Positions 26,613-35,984 are shown, numbered from the stretch's first letter. The stretch: DNA of 44,548 bases from Flavobacterium sp. CF136 (GCF_000282055.1 NZ_AKJZ01000111.1:1-44548), one strand, 5' to 3'. Notes: a model not told the origin generated them from the letters alone. Numbers and translations are program-made.

Positions 26613-28299
26613 TTGATATATTTTTGGAGTAGAAGCCGTCTTTTAAATTCGTAGTTCGCATTTGAGGCTTTATTTTGTAATACATCTCAAAATACTTTAT
26701 TTGTTCTTTATTGACACAAGGCAGTTCTCCATCACCAGTTCCCCAAAAGAAAACGTTGTTAATGGGAGAATTGTATTGTAAGTTACCATTTTTTATGATT
26801 TCATAATCATTGTCAAACTTGCTGTTTTTATATGGGAAAATTATTTCGTTTAAAGAAAATGTACTATTTTTTTTTAAATGAATATTACTTGTAAAAAGAC
26901 TTAAATTAAAAGGAATCATTGTAAGTATTGTCAAAATCAATAATGATAAATAGAGAGAGACTAGGATTTTTCTTTTAGTATTAAGAATAGAGGCAGCGAT
27001 TAAAAAACTGAATAATAATATAGCATTTATAAAAAAACGATATTGAGGTGAAGACAAAAACAGCAATATCATTTGCGAAAACAGTATTCCGTATAAAATC
27101 CAAAATGACTTTTTATTGAAAAATTTAAATATGAAAACCGGAATTACTGCCAGAAGAAATAAAATAGCTTTATTAAACATACCATGCAGGCCAGATCGTG
27201 AAATCCATACTTTAAAGATCTCGAATGTATTCAGGCTATTATATTGATTTTCGGTTAATGAAAAAGCCGCTCTTTTGGTTTCATCATAATAAAAATGCGC
27301 CATTGGGGCCGGGATTTGAAAATCGAATGAAAATGGGTTAAATACTGATGGGAATAAAGGATAACCGCTGGTAATGGTATTTTTTATTAAAAAAAGAGAT
27401 AATACTAATAAACTGATAATTAGTGGTTGGGTAATTTTTTGAATTAAAATTTTATAATGTTTTATAAATAATACAAGTATAATCAATACAAGAATGATGG
27501 AAGTTGTTTTTATAAATATTGTAAAGAGAATCAGAATAGTAATAAGATTAAATGTTTCCGAATCTAGTTTTTCATAGTGATTTACGAATTTAAAAAAGAT
27601 AATTAAGGATAAAATATAAACAGGCAAATCAGGGGATGGTGTGCTGATAAAAGTGAATAAAAAGATATTAACCAACGGCAGGAAACCAATAATAAGATGG
27701 TTAGTTTCATTATTTTTAAAGTAACTATTGAGATGAAGAAAAGCGTATATATTACCGAGTAAAAGACAAAAACCACTTAAGTCATTAAATTTATTATACA
27801 GGAAAGAAAAATTAAATACGCTTTGTGTAATATGCCAGCCGCTTGTTTGCCCTAAAAATAAATGCAGGTTTGCTACACCTTTTACTAAACCATATTCGTT
27901 TATCCATTTTATGGTCTGAATATAGTATGATTCATTGTCAATGATATAAGGAATTGAGGCGCATTGAGCCAGAATTAAAATGAAAATAAAGGGTAAAGCT
28001 ATTTTTAAAGAAAGCGTTAAAGCTTTTAATTCCAGGAAAAAAGATTTATATAGTATCTGAATTTCATTTTTAAACCTAAGATAAATTCCAATATTGAGAA
28101 TTAAAAAGATGAGATGAAATTCAATATTAATTCTTCCAAAAACAGCCCAAATACTTGCAAAGACAGTAGTTGTAAAAAGCCCAAGAATTGAGAAAATAAC
28201 AAAATTTGAATTTTTTAGTTCGAGCTTTTTATTGGTATAAAAACCAATATTGATAGTTGAGAAAACGACATAAATCCAACTTAAAAGAATTAAAATCAT
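26599..28299 (-). CDS. Polytopic membrane protein (LIC_10190-like)
   Basis: A 566-residue integral membrane protein with about ten to twelve hydrophobic helices and a soluble C-terminal end of ~80 residues containing DGELPCVNKEQIKYFEMYYK. The overall shape (many helices, an aromatic luminal loop such as WINEYGLVKGVANLHLFLGQTSGWH) recalls GT-C fold membrane glycosyltransferases and the LIC_10190 family; the family call is by recollection, and no catalytic acidic motif is clear. It overlaps the TIGR02757 gene by 14 bp and its start shares one base (TAATG) with the stop of the ABC ATPase gene, so all three are probably one message. Confidence 0.72.
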   Translation of the reverse strand: MILILLSWIYVVFSTINIGFYTNKKLELKNSNFVIFSILGLFTTTVFASIWAVFGRINIEFHLIFLILNIGIYLRFKNEIQILYKSFFLELKALTLSLKIALPFIFILILAQCASIPYIIDNESYYIQTIKWINEYGLVKGVANLHLFLGQTSGWHITQSVFNFSFLYNKFNDLSGFCLLLGNIYAFLHLNSYFKNNETNHLIIGFLPLVNIFLFTFISTPSPDLPVYILSLIIFFKFVNHYEKLDSETFNLITILILFTIFIKTTSIILVLIILVLFIKHYKILIQKITQPLIISLLVLSLFLIKNTITSGYPLFPSVFNPFSFDFQIPAPMAHFYYDETKRAAFSLTENQYNSLNTFEIFKVWISRSGLHGMFNKAILFLLAVIPVFIFKFFNKKSFWILYGILFSQMILLFLSSPQYRFFINAILLFSFLIAASILNTKRKILVSLYLSLLILTILTMIPFNLSLFTSNIHLKKNSTFSLNEIIFPYKNSKFDNDYEIIKNGNLQYNSPINNVFFWGTGDGELPCVNKEQIKYFEMYYKIKPQMRTTNLKDGFYSKNISNESN

Positions 28300-28964
28300 T
28301 ATGATATTATTTGTCCGTCTGACATGACTAATTTTCTATCGGCCATATTAGCCAGTTCTTCATTATGAGTCACGATTACGAAGGTCTGTCCGAATTCATC
28401 GCGGAGCTGAAAAAATAACTGATGTAAATTTTCGGCAGAATGTGTGTCCAGGTTTCCGGAAGGCTCATCGGCAAAAATCACATCCGGTTTATTGATTAAA
28501 GCCCTGGCTACGGCAACACGTTGCTGCTCTCCGCCCGAAAGTTCGTTTGGTTTGTGATTGATCCTGTGTGATAATCCTAAATAATCTAATAGTTTTTTAG
28601 CTTCAGCCTCAGTTTCAGATGGTTTTTTTCCTGCAATATAAGCAGGGATGCAAACATTTTCAAGAGCGGTAAATTCAGGTAAAAGCTGGTGAAACTGAAA
28701 TATAAATCCCAAATTCAGGTTTCTGAATTTTGACAGGGATTTGTCATTTAATCCTAAAACATTTTCTCCGTTTATTGTCAGAGAAGTTTCAGTATTTGAT
28801 TTTGCAGGTTGGTCCAGAGTGCCTAAAATTTGTAATAAAGTTGTTTTTCCAGCACCGGAAGCGCCTACAATTGAAACAATTTCCCCTTTCTTAATATGTA
28901 AATCAACTCCTTTTAACACCTGAAGCTGATCGTAGTATTTATGTATATTTTTTGCTTTTATCAT
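28299..28964 (-). CDS. ABC transporter ATP-binding protein (LolD-like)
   Basis: A 221-residue ABC ATPase of the LolD/MacB class (lipoprotein or macrolide export). Visible motifs are Walker A GASGAGKT, Q-loop FQFHQLLPEFTALENV, signature LSGGEQQRVAVARAL, Walker B VIFADEP followed by SGNLD, and the switch histidine in IVTHNEEL. The FxFQFHxLLPEF-type Q-loop region is characteristic of LolD. No FtsX-like permease (LolC/E) gene lies next to it, so its membrane partner is elsewhere or is the following polytopic protein (less likely, since it lacks that fold). Confidence 0.93.
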   Translation of the reverse strand: MIKAKNIHKYYDQLQVLKGVDLHIKKGEIVSIVGASGAGKTTLLQILGTLDQPAKSNTETSLTINGENVLGLNDKSLSKFRNLNLGFIFQFHQLLPEFTALENVCIPAYIAGKKPSETEAEAKKLLDYLGLSHRINHKPNELSGGEQQRVAVARALINKPDVIFADEPSGNLDTHSAENLHQLFFQLRDEFGQTFVIVTHNEELANMADRKLVMSDGQIIS

Positions 28965-29096
28965 TTGAAACTGTTTTTACAAAGAAACAAAGATTCTGCC
29001 GATATTAAAATGGGTTGTAACAGAATTTTAAGAAGAATGTCTGATTAAGAATTATTGAAAATTTTATTTTATATTTATTAAAAATAAGAAGAGAAC

Positions 29097-29813
29097 ATGA
29101 GATTAAAAATAGGGATTTCAACATTGGCAATTGTGATTTTTGCTCTTTTTATTAATGCAAAAAAATCTTCAGACGATCAATTTTTAGCCTATGTTGTTGA
29201 TCCGAAAAAACAAGATTTGAAATTATTCTGGAAGAATGAAAAGGATCAGAATTTTGGAAGTATCCAAAATTTAAAACTTTGGATTGAAAAAAAGAATTTA
29301 AAACTTGTTTTCGCAATGAATGGCGGAATGTATAAAAAAGATAACTCGCCACAAGGGCTTTATATTGAAAAACAAAAGATATTATCTCCTTTGGATACTT
29401 CAAATGCACAAGGCAATTTCTATTTAAAACCTAACGGAGTATTTTATTTAACGACAGAAAATGTCCCTGAAATTTGTACAACCGAAATGTTTCATAACGA
29501 TGGTAAAATTGCATATGCTACACAATCCGGCCCAATGCTAGTAATTGAAAATCAAATTCACCCTGCTTTTAAAGAAGGTTCTCCAAATTTGAATATAAGG
29601 AACGGAGTGGGAATTTTACCGAATGACAAAGTGGTCTTTGTTCTGTCGAAAAAGGAAATTAATTTTTATGATTTTGCAAAATATTTTAAGGAGTTAGGAT
29701 GTAAAAATGCTTTGTATCTGGATGGATTTGTATCACGGGCCTATTTGCCTTCTGAAAATTGGATTCAGACTGATGGAAATTTTGGTGTATTATTTGCAGT
29801 AATAAGAAAATAA
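29097..29813 (+). CDS. Phosphodiester glycosidase family protein
   Basis: A 238-residue protein with an N-terminal membrane/signal segment (about residues 5-20) and a single NAGPA/DUF2233-type domain. Family features are FAMNGGMYKKDNSPQGLYI, TQSGPMLVIENQIHPAF, NIRNGVGIL and the final LYLDGFVSRAYLP. Relatives such as human NAGPA remove GlcNAc from phosphodiesters, and bacterial ones act on sugar phosphodiesters in envelope polymers. Export suggests a role in the periplasm or at the surface; the substrate is unknown. It is divergent from the ABC gene and 13 bp ahead of a small membrane protein gene. Confidence 0.88.
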   Translation: MRLKIGISTLAIVIFALFINAKKSSDDQFLAYVVDPKKQDLKLFWKNEKDQNFGSIQNLKLWIEKKNLKLVFAMNGGMYKKDNSPQGLYIEKQKILSPLDTSNAQGNFYLKPNGVFYLTTENVPEICTTEMFHNDGKIAYATQSGPMLVIENQIHPAFKEGSPNLNIRNGVGILPNDKVVFVLSKKEINFYDFAKYFKELGCKNALYLDGFVSRAYLPSENWIQTDGNFGVLFAVIRK

Positions 29814-29826
29814 AAAATAATGAAAA

Positions 29827-30129
29827 ATGGAAATACAGGAAATACCAGTTGTAAAAGACGAGAAATTAAAAAAACTATTTTTAGGATTGCTCTTTGACGG
29901 AATTGGAATGATTTCGTTTAGTATTCCGCTGTTAGGAGAGTTTTCAGATGTGATTTGGGCTCCCGTTGCTGCTTTTATTATGACCAGAATGTATAAAGGC
30001 AGAGTAGGTCGTGTAGCAAGTATTTTGACTTTTGTAGAAGAGATAATTCCATTTACAGATGTGATTCCATCCTTTACGATTACATGGATTTATACATATT
30101 ATTTTCAAAAACAAAATAAGGTAATTTAA
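29827..30129 (+). CDS. Small conserved membrane protein
   Basis: A 100-residue protein with two or three hydrophobic segments (about 20-40, 42-56 and 72-92) and short basic connectors (MTRMYKGRVGRV). It is not matched to a named family; similar short proteins are common in Bacteroidota. It lies 13 bp after the phosphodiester glycosidase gene on the same strand, so the two are probably co-transcribed, and a strong hairpin follows it. Confidence 0.7.
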   Translation: MEIQEIPVVKDEKLKKLFLGLLFDGIGMISFSIPLLGEFSDVIWAPVAAFIMTRMYKGRVGRVASILTFVEEIIPFTDVIPSFTITWIYTYYFQKQNKVI

Positions 30130-30208
30130 TTTTTGAAGTATTTTCAGGAGTATTATTTAGTTGGTTTTAGCTTTCCTGTTAAAACAATTAATCATTAAAT
30201 TTAAATAC

Positions 30209-30235
30209 AAACGGCAACTCAAACAGTTGCCGTTT
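30209..30235. terminator. Bidirectional rho-independent terminator
   Basis: An 11-bp perfect GC-containing stem (30209-30219 with 30225-30235; AAACGGCAACT / AGTTGCCGTTT) and a 5-nt loop, between the convergent small membrane protein and pectate lyase genes. A-rich and T-rich flanks fit termination in both directions. Confidence 0.85.
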
Positions 30236-30256
30236 ATATCAAAACTATGAAAAAAC

Positions 30257-33034
30257 TTATTGCACTATAATCTTTTTTGTATGCAATATTTGTTTTGTTG
30301 CCGGATTTGAAACTTTTATGATAAAAACCCCTTTTGATTTTATATTAATGTTTTCCTGTGTTTTTCCGCTAATGTTTCTTTTAATTACTTCTTTACCTAA
30401 AACATCAAAGATTTTAAGTTCAGCATCACTGCAGTCATTTTCCATTAAAATTGAAAAAGAACCATTATTTGGTACAGGCCAAACTTTAAAAGAAGTATTT
30501 TCTTTATTTGGTTTTTCTACTGATAGATTAGAGCTGTATCCACTAACAATATTCACTTTGCGTGTCATAGTTCCGCCTTCATTATCAGTAACACTAAAAT
30601 CAAAAGAACATAAACCTGCTGCTGTTGGTGTAAATTCGACAACATCTGAGTTAAGTGTCGTATTTCCGTTAACAATATTAGATAGAGAATAGCTAACGCC
30701 ACTTGTAAAACCTCTCGAAAGTTTCTGGATATTAATGCTGATTTTATTTCCGGCAGGAGAATCATAATGAGGCAGAGACATCCATTGTAAATATTTGTCC
30801 AAATTAGTATATCCGTCTAAGTCAGCATCTGCATTGGCATCTGAAAAATCGCCTATACCAGAATTTGTATTTGTTCCAATAATCGTTTCCCACCAGTTAG
30901 GCAGACCGTCCTGATCAGTATCCCAATTTACATCTCTGGTTATTTCAGGATAGGATTCGTAACCACCAACATCAGATTCGTTATCCGGAAATCCGGGTTT
31001 ATTGGTTACGCTTCCTCTATAAGTATAAGTTCCGTTTAACGTTTCTGTAATGATTCTTTGATCGTGATCGTCAAATTCCGGCTGTATACATCCAACATCA
31101 GAAAGTACAATTTTATAAGCATTTTTTGCAGATTGTGTAGTTACGTATGAAGGGAAGAATGGTGTACCAACAAAGTTATCGTAAGTATTAGTCGCTCCAT
31201 TTTTATAGGTAGATCTTCTTCCAATAGTTTGATTATTTTCGTCAAAATAACCCGGCATCACATTTCCATTAAAATAACATTGCTGCATTCCTGTTCCGGT
31301 ATTTTCGTTATCGGCACTAAATGCAACAAATATTTTGGACCCGGCACCTGGTTTGTAATAGTTGTTTACAAAATTGACTTCCTTGGTTCCGCCATCAGTT
31401 GTTCTGCTTCCCCAATTGTAAACTACATTATTGGTAATGTCCATTCTTCCGGCGTAAGCGCCACTTCCATCTAATCCGCCGCCAAGACTCCAGTTTCTTC
31501 CATAACAATGTGCTAAAAGATTGTGATGAAAACTTCCAATATCACCGCCTATAGTCGCTGCATAACCATGCTCAGTTCCGGCTGGATAATTTTGATGCCC
31601 TGCAGCATTTAATGCTTCTGATATTAATGTTCTTTGCAGTGTAATATTTTTACCTGAACGGGAACTAAAAGCTTCATCAATAGTCCAGCTGATAGAACAA
31701 TGATCAATTATACTATTATCCGCGCCAGTTAATCCCATTCCGTCAAAAGTTGTTCCTCCTCCTAATCGAACCCTTACATTCTGAACGATAGCATCATTTC
31801 CTGTAATCCCAAAAGGCGCTTTACGAATACAAATTCCTTTTCCCGGAGCTGTCTGACCGGCAATGGTTACATAAGGCTGATTTGAAACCAAACGAGAATC
31901 TAGTTGGATAATTCCTGATGTGTTGAAAACAATGGTTCTTGGTCCGATATCGTTTGTAACGGCTTCACGCAAGCTTCCCGGGCCACTATCATTTAAATTG
32001 GTTACGGCTACTACTTTTCCACCTCTTCCTCCACGGGCAAATCGGCCATAACCTTCTGCATCAGGAAAAGCAAGCTGGGCAGGACGAAAACGCCATGTAT
32101 TGCCTTTTATAATCTCGTTATTAGCCAAAATTTCATCAATACGCCAATAATAAGTTGCTCCGGTGTATAATCCATTTACAAGGTAAGAAGCATTTGCTTT
32201 TATTTGGTTGCCTTTGTATTCCGGTGATGAAGTTCCGGCAGCTTCCAGAGCAGCTAAATCAGTACCAAAATAAATATTGTGCGATACAGCATTAATTGCC
32301 GAAGTCCATGTTAATGTTTTGCTGCCTGAACTCAATTCTACGTGTTCATCATTATGTTTAGGCGAAGGATTTGTTGCCTGATTAAAAATATTAGGCGTGT
32401 TTAATTCAAATCCGTTCAGCATTACATTTTTATAAGTTTCAGTACCTGATGTTTCGGCAGCAAAAAGGATAATTACATCGGTTCCTGTTGTGGCCTGAAA
32501 GGTTAAGTAAGCCGATTTTGCATCTGCTGTTTTCAGTGCTCTCACACTTGGAATTAAATTATCGATTACCAGATTTCCATCTATCGATATATCAATTGGA
32601 CTAAAAGTGTAAACAGGACTATCTACAGCATTTAAAAAAGCAAGGAGGGTATGAGTACCTGTTTCTAATCCGCTAATTCGTACTTCTATTTGCCCGCCTT
32701 CATTTGCAGTACCATTTTTTACAGTAAGTCCATCGCATACTAATCTGGCGTAACTAGGCGCCTGTATTCCGGTTTTATACCAATTGGTACCTAAAATATC
32801 TCCTTTATCACCAACTCTGGTTATGGTAAAGGTAACTCCGTTTTCAGTTCTGCTGGCTGTATTTGTGGTAATCACCCAAGGAATGTACCCAGGTTCACTT
32901 ACTTCGGCTGATTGTCTTCCCGATTGATCAAAATCAATTTTTACTACCGGATTTTGGGCAAAAATATTTGTTGTTGACATTGTAAGGCAGACTATTGCCA
33001 TTACGAACGAAAATTTCATAGAATTGTTAAACAT
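30257..33034 (-). CDS. Secreted pectate lyase with T9SS sorting domain
   Basis: A 925-residue extracellular polysaccharide lyase. A signal peptide ends near NIFAQ (27); a second start at 33019 would serve equally. A malectin/CBM-like region (~28-212) is followed by an Fn3-like domain (~220-318, YYWRIDE). A PL1 pectate lyase beta-helix then runs from ~323 to ~680 (FPDAEGYGRFARGGRGG, DSGPGSLREAV, IIDHCSISWTIDEAF). Next are an EF-hand-like calcium loop (DTDQDGLPNWWE), a cadherin-like part and a type IX secretion tail over the last ~80 residues (FKVWPVPNNGSF, LKIFDVLGKEV, IIKVSNP, KKIIVQ). It should cleave pectin homogalacturonan outside the cell. It stands alone without SusC/SusD genes. Confidence 0.93.
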   Translation of the reverse strand: MFNNSMKFSFVMAIVCLTMSTTNIFAQNPVVKIDFDQSGRQSAEVSEPGYIPWVITTNTASRTENGVTFTITRVGDKGDILGTNWYKTGIQAPSYARLVCDGLTVKNGTANEGGQIEVRISGLETGTHTLLAFLNAVDSPVYTFSPIDISIDGNLVIDNLIPSVRALKTADAKSAYLTFQATTGTDVIILFAAETSGTETYKNVMLNGFELNTPNIFNQATNPSPKHNDEHVELSSGSKTLTWTSAINAVSHNIYFGTDLAALEAAGTSSPEYKGNQIKANASYLVNGLYTGATYYWRIDEILANNEIIKGNTWRFRPAQLAFPDAEGYGRFARGGRGGKVVAVTNLNDSGPGSLREAVTNDIGPRTIVFNTSGIIQLDSRLVSNQPYVTIAGQTAPGKGICIRKAPFGITGNDAIVQNVRVRLGGGTTFDGMGLTGADNSIIDHCSISWTIDEAFSSRSGKNITLQRTLISEALNAAGHQNYPAGTEHGYAATIGGDIGSFHHNLLAHCYGRNWSLGGGLDGSGAYAGRMDITNNVVYNWGSRTTDGGTKEVNFVNNYYKPGAGSKIFVAFSADNENTGTGMQQCYFNGNVMPGYFDENNQTIGRRSTYKNGATNTYDNFVGTPFFPSYVTTQSAKNAYKIVLSDVGCIQPEFDDHDQRIITETLNGTYTYRGSVTNKPGFPDNESDVGGYESYPEITRDVNWDTDQDGLPNWWETIIGTNTNSGIGDFSDANADADLDGYTNLDKYLQWMSLPHYDSPAGNKISINIQKLSRGFTSGVSYSLSNIVNGNTTLNSDVVEFTPTAAGLCSFDFSVTDNEGGTMTRKVNIVSGYSSNLSVEKPNKENTSFKVWPVPNNGSFSILMENDCSDAELKIFDVLGKEVIKRNISGKTQENINIKSKGVFIIKVSNPATKQILHTKKIIVQ

Positions 33035-33374
33035 TATACTGTGGTTTGGTTTAGTTAGTTAAAGATAAATCTTGTACTTGTAAAGATTAATAATCCTTAA
33101 AATAAAACTGTCCTGTACTATCCTGTGTGAATGGTGTTTTTGATAATGTATGTCGGTTATTTTTTTGTATAATGTAAATTTATTCTTAAAAAAATACAGA
33201 TTATTAGTTTATATTGAAAAAAATATGAGTGTTGCTATTTTCTGTGTTTAAGGTATAATCAATTAATCGGAATGTATAAAGACCGATTAGGTAACAGAAA
33301 ATGTTTTAAAGATTTTTTAGAAGAAATAACTCTCTTTTGAGGCTTATTTAGCTTAAATAGGAAAATGGAAAAAA
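33035..33374. other. 340-bp non-coding region upstream of the pectate lyase
   Basis: No ORF or RNA gene was seen. It is AT-rich, with a direct repeat TCCTGT at 33111-33116 and 33121-33126 (10 bp apart), a 7-bp inverted repeat TAATCGG/CCGATTA (33264-33270 and 33283-33289), and a weak palindrome TATTTAGCTTAAATA near the end. No TAnnTTTG promoter was found on the minus strand. Confidence 0.5.
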
Positions 33375-33677
33375 TTAATTTTTAAATAAAAATCCTAGTC
33401 CCATACTTTTAAGCATCTTTTTTTCGAAGTTCCAAAAAAAACGAAATTGTCCAAAAACAGCCCCAATAGCAACCAACAGAACCTGGTAAATAGGGAAAAT
33501 AATTAATAATCGAATAAGGGTAAACCATCCGCCAAAATCATTTTTGGTAATATTCAGCCATTCACAAAAAGGTCTGGACAACCATGCTGATGCCGATCCG
33601 GTGATGGCAAAAACAATAAATATGATGACAAATTGAAAATTAGAGGTAATGCCCCAGCGTTGCTTTAATCGATTCAT
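33375..33677 (-). CDS. Small membrane protein, DUF6787-like
   Basis: A 100-residue protein with two helices (about 15-35 and 52-72) and a basic C-terminus, KKMLKSMGLGFLF. The opening MNRLKQRWGITSNFQ and the FAITGSASAWLSRPF segment are those of the DUF6787 family of Flavobacteriia, which has no known function. A minus-strand -7-like element (TATATTTG, 33696-33703) lies 19 bp upstream inside the tail of the preceding gene. Confidence 0.8.
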   Translation of the reverse strand: MNRLKQRWGITSNFQFVIIFIVFAITGSASAWLSRPFCEWLNITKNDFGGWFTLIRLLIIFPIYQVLLVAIGAVFGQFRFFWNFEKKMLKSMGLGFLFKN

Positions 33678-33709
33678 TTTTATTTACAATGATTACAAAT
33701 ATAGTAACA

Positions 33710-34144
33710 TTATCTGGAAGGAACATAGCCGCCTAATTTTTGTTTGTAAGTATTTTGAAAGTAAATCATGTAGTTATAGATAAGATAATTTACTTCGTAG
33801 CCATAATTTATTGTTGGATTGTAATTAATTGTCATTTCGTATAAAGCGGGATTGTAACGTTGCGGTTGTAAAACCCGATTATTCCACTCACTTACATACT
33901 GCTGATTTTTATTTTCAAGATAAGATTGAGAATGGTAATTTCGAGGGAAAGCCCTTGATGCCAGCCAGGTACTAAAACCATTATCAATTATAATTACTTC
34001 ATATTCTAAAGAATCATTAGCAATTCTTACTGTATCGTTTACCGCTACATTATTATTTACAGGCTTATTATTTACACCTGTTTTAGTAGTTGTGCAGGCA
34101 ATAATACTAAATAAAATTATAAGGATGTAAACAGTGTTTTTCAT
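33710..34144 (-). CDS. DUF6146 family lipoprotein
   Basis: A lipoprotein of about 144 residues. The ATG at 34144 gives a lipoprotein signal (MKNTVYILIILFSIIAC, Cys17); an in-frame start at 34162 adds six residues. The body matches DUF6146: YEVIIIDNGFSTWLASRAFP, NKQQYVSEWNNRVLQP and YGYEVNYLIYNYMIYF. The function is unknown. It lies 33 bp before the DUF6787-like gene, in an arrangement common near serine-synthesis genes in this group. Confidence 0.86.
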   Translation of the reverse strand: MKNTVYILIILFSIIACTTTKTGVNNKPVNNNVAVNDTVRIANDSLEYEVIIIDNGFSTWLASRAFPRNYHSQSYLENKNQQYVSEWNNRVLQPQRYNPALYEMTINYNPTINYGYEVNYLIYNYMIYFQNTYKQKLGGYVPSR

Positions 34145-34300
34145 GACTTTTAATTTGAACATAAATTTACGAAAAAATACTGAGATACAAAGGTTTGTAA
34201 ATTCAAAGGATCTGAGTTTTTTAAATAAAAAAAAGCTATTTACGTTTAAGTAAGCAGCTTTTATATTTTTTAGTTTAAACCTTGAATTTTTAAAGAAAAT

Positions 34301-34861
34301 CTATCTCCCAAATAGTTTACCAATAAAACCTGAAATACCTCCTTTGCTTTTAGTTACTACCAAAACATCTGCTACATCAACTTTTCCGTCAGCATTTTGA
34401 TCTAAGCCAAATTGCATTCCGTATTTAGAAATCGTATCCATAATTCCCGATGCCTGACCACTGTTTCCCGAAATAGAATTAATTATATCCGAAATCTGAA
34501 AACTGCCATCATTTGGGTCTTTTGCTTTATTTACTAAAGAATTTAAAACCTGCGGAATCATACTTGAAGCTACATTTGATGAATCTGTACTACTCAATCC
34601 GAATTTCTCACTAAGACTTCCTGTTAGTTGTTGCGATATTTGCTGAACTATCGGATTAGAATTATCTATAGGAGTACTTCCATTAAATAAACCAGCTAAT
34701 TGTTCTCCGCCACCTTCCGAAGCAATTTTTTGCAATCCTGCAAATATTGAGTTACCGGTTTCGGCAACTACAGCTTCATTTTGCTCATTTGGGATAGCGC
34801 TGTTATTTACAACTGCATCGCCTCCGTATTGTTGGACTAATTGTGTTAATTGTTCAAACAT
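34301..34861 (-). CDS. DUF937-like protein with EF-hand-type loop
   Basis: A 186-residue, Gly/Ser/Asn-rich acidic protein without a signal peptide. The body resembles DUF937 (MFEQLTQLVQQYGGDAVV start; VQQISQQLTGSLSEKFGLSS; VASSMIPQVLNSLVNKA). Near the end the segment DQNADGKVDVADVL reads as a calcium-binding loop of EF-hand/dockerin type (D-x-N-x-D-G-x-x-D). The role is unknown. A minus-strand -7-like element (TAAATTTG, 34888-34895) is placed 26 bp upstream of the start. Confidence 0.78.
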   Translation of the reverse strand: MFEQLTQLVQQYGGDAVVNNSAIPNEQNEAVVAETGNSIFAGLQKIASEGGGEQLAGLFNGSTPIDNSNPIVQQISQQLTGSLSEKFGLSSTDSSNVASSMIPQVLNSLVNKAKDPNDGSFQISDIINSISGNSGQASGIMDTISKYGMQFGLDQNADGKVDVADVLVVTKSKGGISGFIGKLFGR

Positions 34862-34905
34862 GATTTAGATTTTTAGATTGGTAACTTCAAATTTAATGAA
34901 AAAAG

Positions 34906-34943
34906 AAAAGGGATTTATTAAACGTCGTTAATAAATCCCTTTT
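34906..34943 (-). terminator. Rho-independent terminator after serA
   Basis: A 15-bp perfect stem (34906-34920 with 34929-34943; core AAAAGGGATTTATTA) with an 8-nt loop, 20 bp past the stop codon of the dehydrogenase gene and followed by T-rich sequence on the minus strand. Confidence 0.85.
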
Positions 34944-34963
34944 AAAGTATTAATTATAGTTAA

Positions 34964-35914
34964 TTAGCTCAACAAAGTAATGATTTGTGATGCTAATTCA
35001 GTACCAATTCTATCTTGTGCTTCTCCTGTTGCAGCTCCAATGTGAGGAGTCAATGAAATTTTTGGGTGCATTAAGATTGTCATTTCCGGTTTTGGCTCGC
35101 TTTCAAAAACATCTAATCCGGCAAAAGCAACTTTTCCTGAATCTAATGCTTTAATTAAAGCAATTTCGTCAATAACACCACCGCGTGCACAGTTTACGAT
35201 TCCAACGCCATTTTTCATGATTTCAAATTCTTTTTCACCAATGATGTAACCATCCTGAGCAGGAACGTGTAAGGTAATGAAATCCGATTCTTTTAATAAA
35301 GATTCGAATGACTGAGTAACGATAGTAGTTGTAACAGACTGACCGTCAAAAAACTCAACTTTAACATCTACTGTCGGAATAAAACTATCTGCAGCGATAA
35401 CTTTCATACCTAAACCAAGAGCCATTTTTGCAGTAGCCTGACCAATACGGCCAATACCAACAATTCCTAATGTTTTGCCTCTTAATTCAACACCATTTGC
35501 ATATGCTTTTTTCAAACCGTCAAAGTTTGAATCTCCTTCCAAAGGCATATTTCTGTTTGAATCATGTAAAAAACGAACACCCGAAAGTAAGTGTCCAAAT
35601 ACTAATTCGGCTACAGATTCAGATGAAGAAGCAGGCGTATTAATTACATGGATTCCTTTGCTTTTAGCGTAATCTACATCAATATTATCCATACCAACAC
35701 CGCCACGACCAATAATTTTTAATCCGGGACAAGCATCAATAATATCTTTACGAACTTTGGTAGCACTACGTACCAAAACTACACTTACATTATTTTCGTT
35801 AACAAAATTAGCTACTTGTTCCTGTGCTACTTTTGTAGTTATAACTTCAAATCCACCTTTTTCTAAAGCTAGAATTCCACTTTTAGAAATCCCGTCATTC
35901 GCTAATACTTTCAT
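34964..35914 (-). CDS. serA: D-3-phosphoglycerate dehydrogenase
   Basis: A 316-residue NAD-dependent D-2-hydroxyacid dehydrogenase that, with the serC gene just upstream, most likely oxidises 3-phosphoglycerate in the first step of serine synthesis. The Rossmann motif is GIVGIGRIGQA. The catalytic Arg sits in NCARGGVIDE, the Glu in FESEPKP and the His in TPHIGAATGEAQ. It lacks the C-terminal ACT domain of long SerA proteins, as is normal in this group. Other D-2-hydroxyacid substrates cannot be excluded by sequence alone. A strong terminator follows it, and a repeat-bearing 220-bp spacer separates it from serC. Confidence 0.88.
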   Translation of the reverse strand: MKVLANDGISKSGILALEKGGFEVITTKVAQEQVANFVNENNVSVVLVRSATKVRKDIIDACPGLKIIGRGGVGMDNIDVDYAKSKGIHVINTPASSSESVAELVFGHLLSGVRFLHDSNRNMPLEGDSNFDGLKKAYANGVELRGKTLGIVGIGRIGQATAKMALGLGMKVIAADSFIPTVDVKVEFFDGQSVTTTIVTQSFESLLKESDFITLHVPAQDGYIIGEKEFEIMKNGVGIVNCARGGVIDEIALIKALDSGKVAFAGLDVFESEPKPEMTILMHPKISLTPHIGAATGEAQDRIGTELASQIITLLS

Positions 35915-35984
35915 TTTAGTTTATGTCTTTGCGAGGAACGAAGCAATCTCGTCCTCATAATTAATTTTTCTTTTTTTTGTTTAG

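Noticed and set aside
30318..30692. A 124-codon open frame on the plus strand within the pectate lyase gene
   Set aside because: It is antisense to the T9SS tail and linker of a clear gene and has no recognisable protein features.
33336..33362. A TATTTAGCTTAAATA palindrome as a terminator after the DUF6787-like gene
   Set aside because: The stem is short and nearly all A-T, with no clear T-run; too weak to call.
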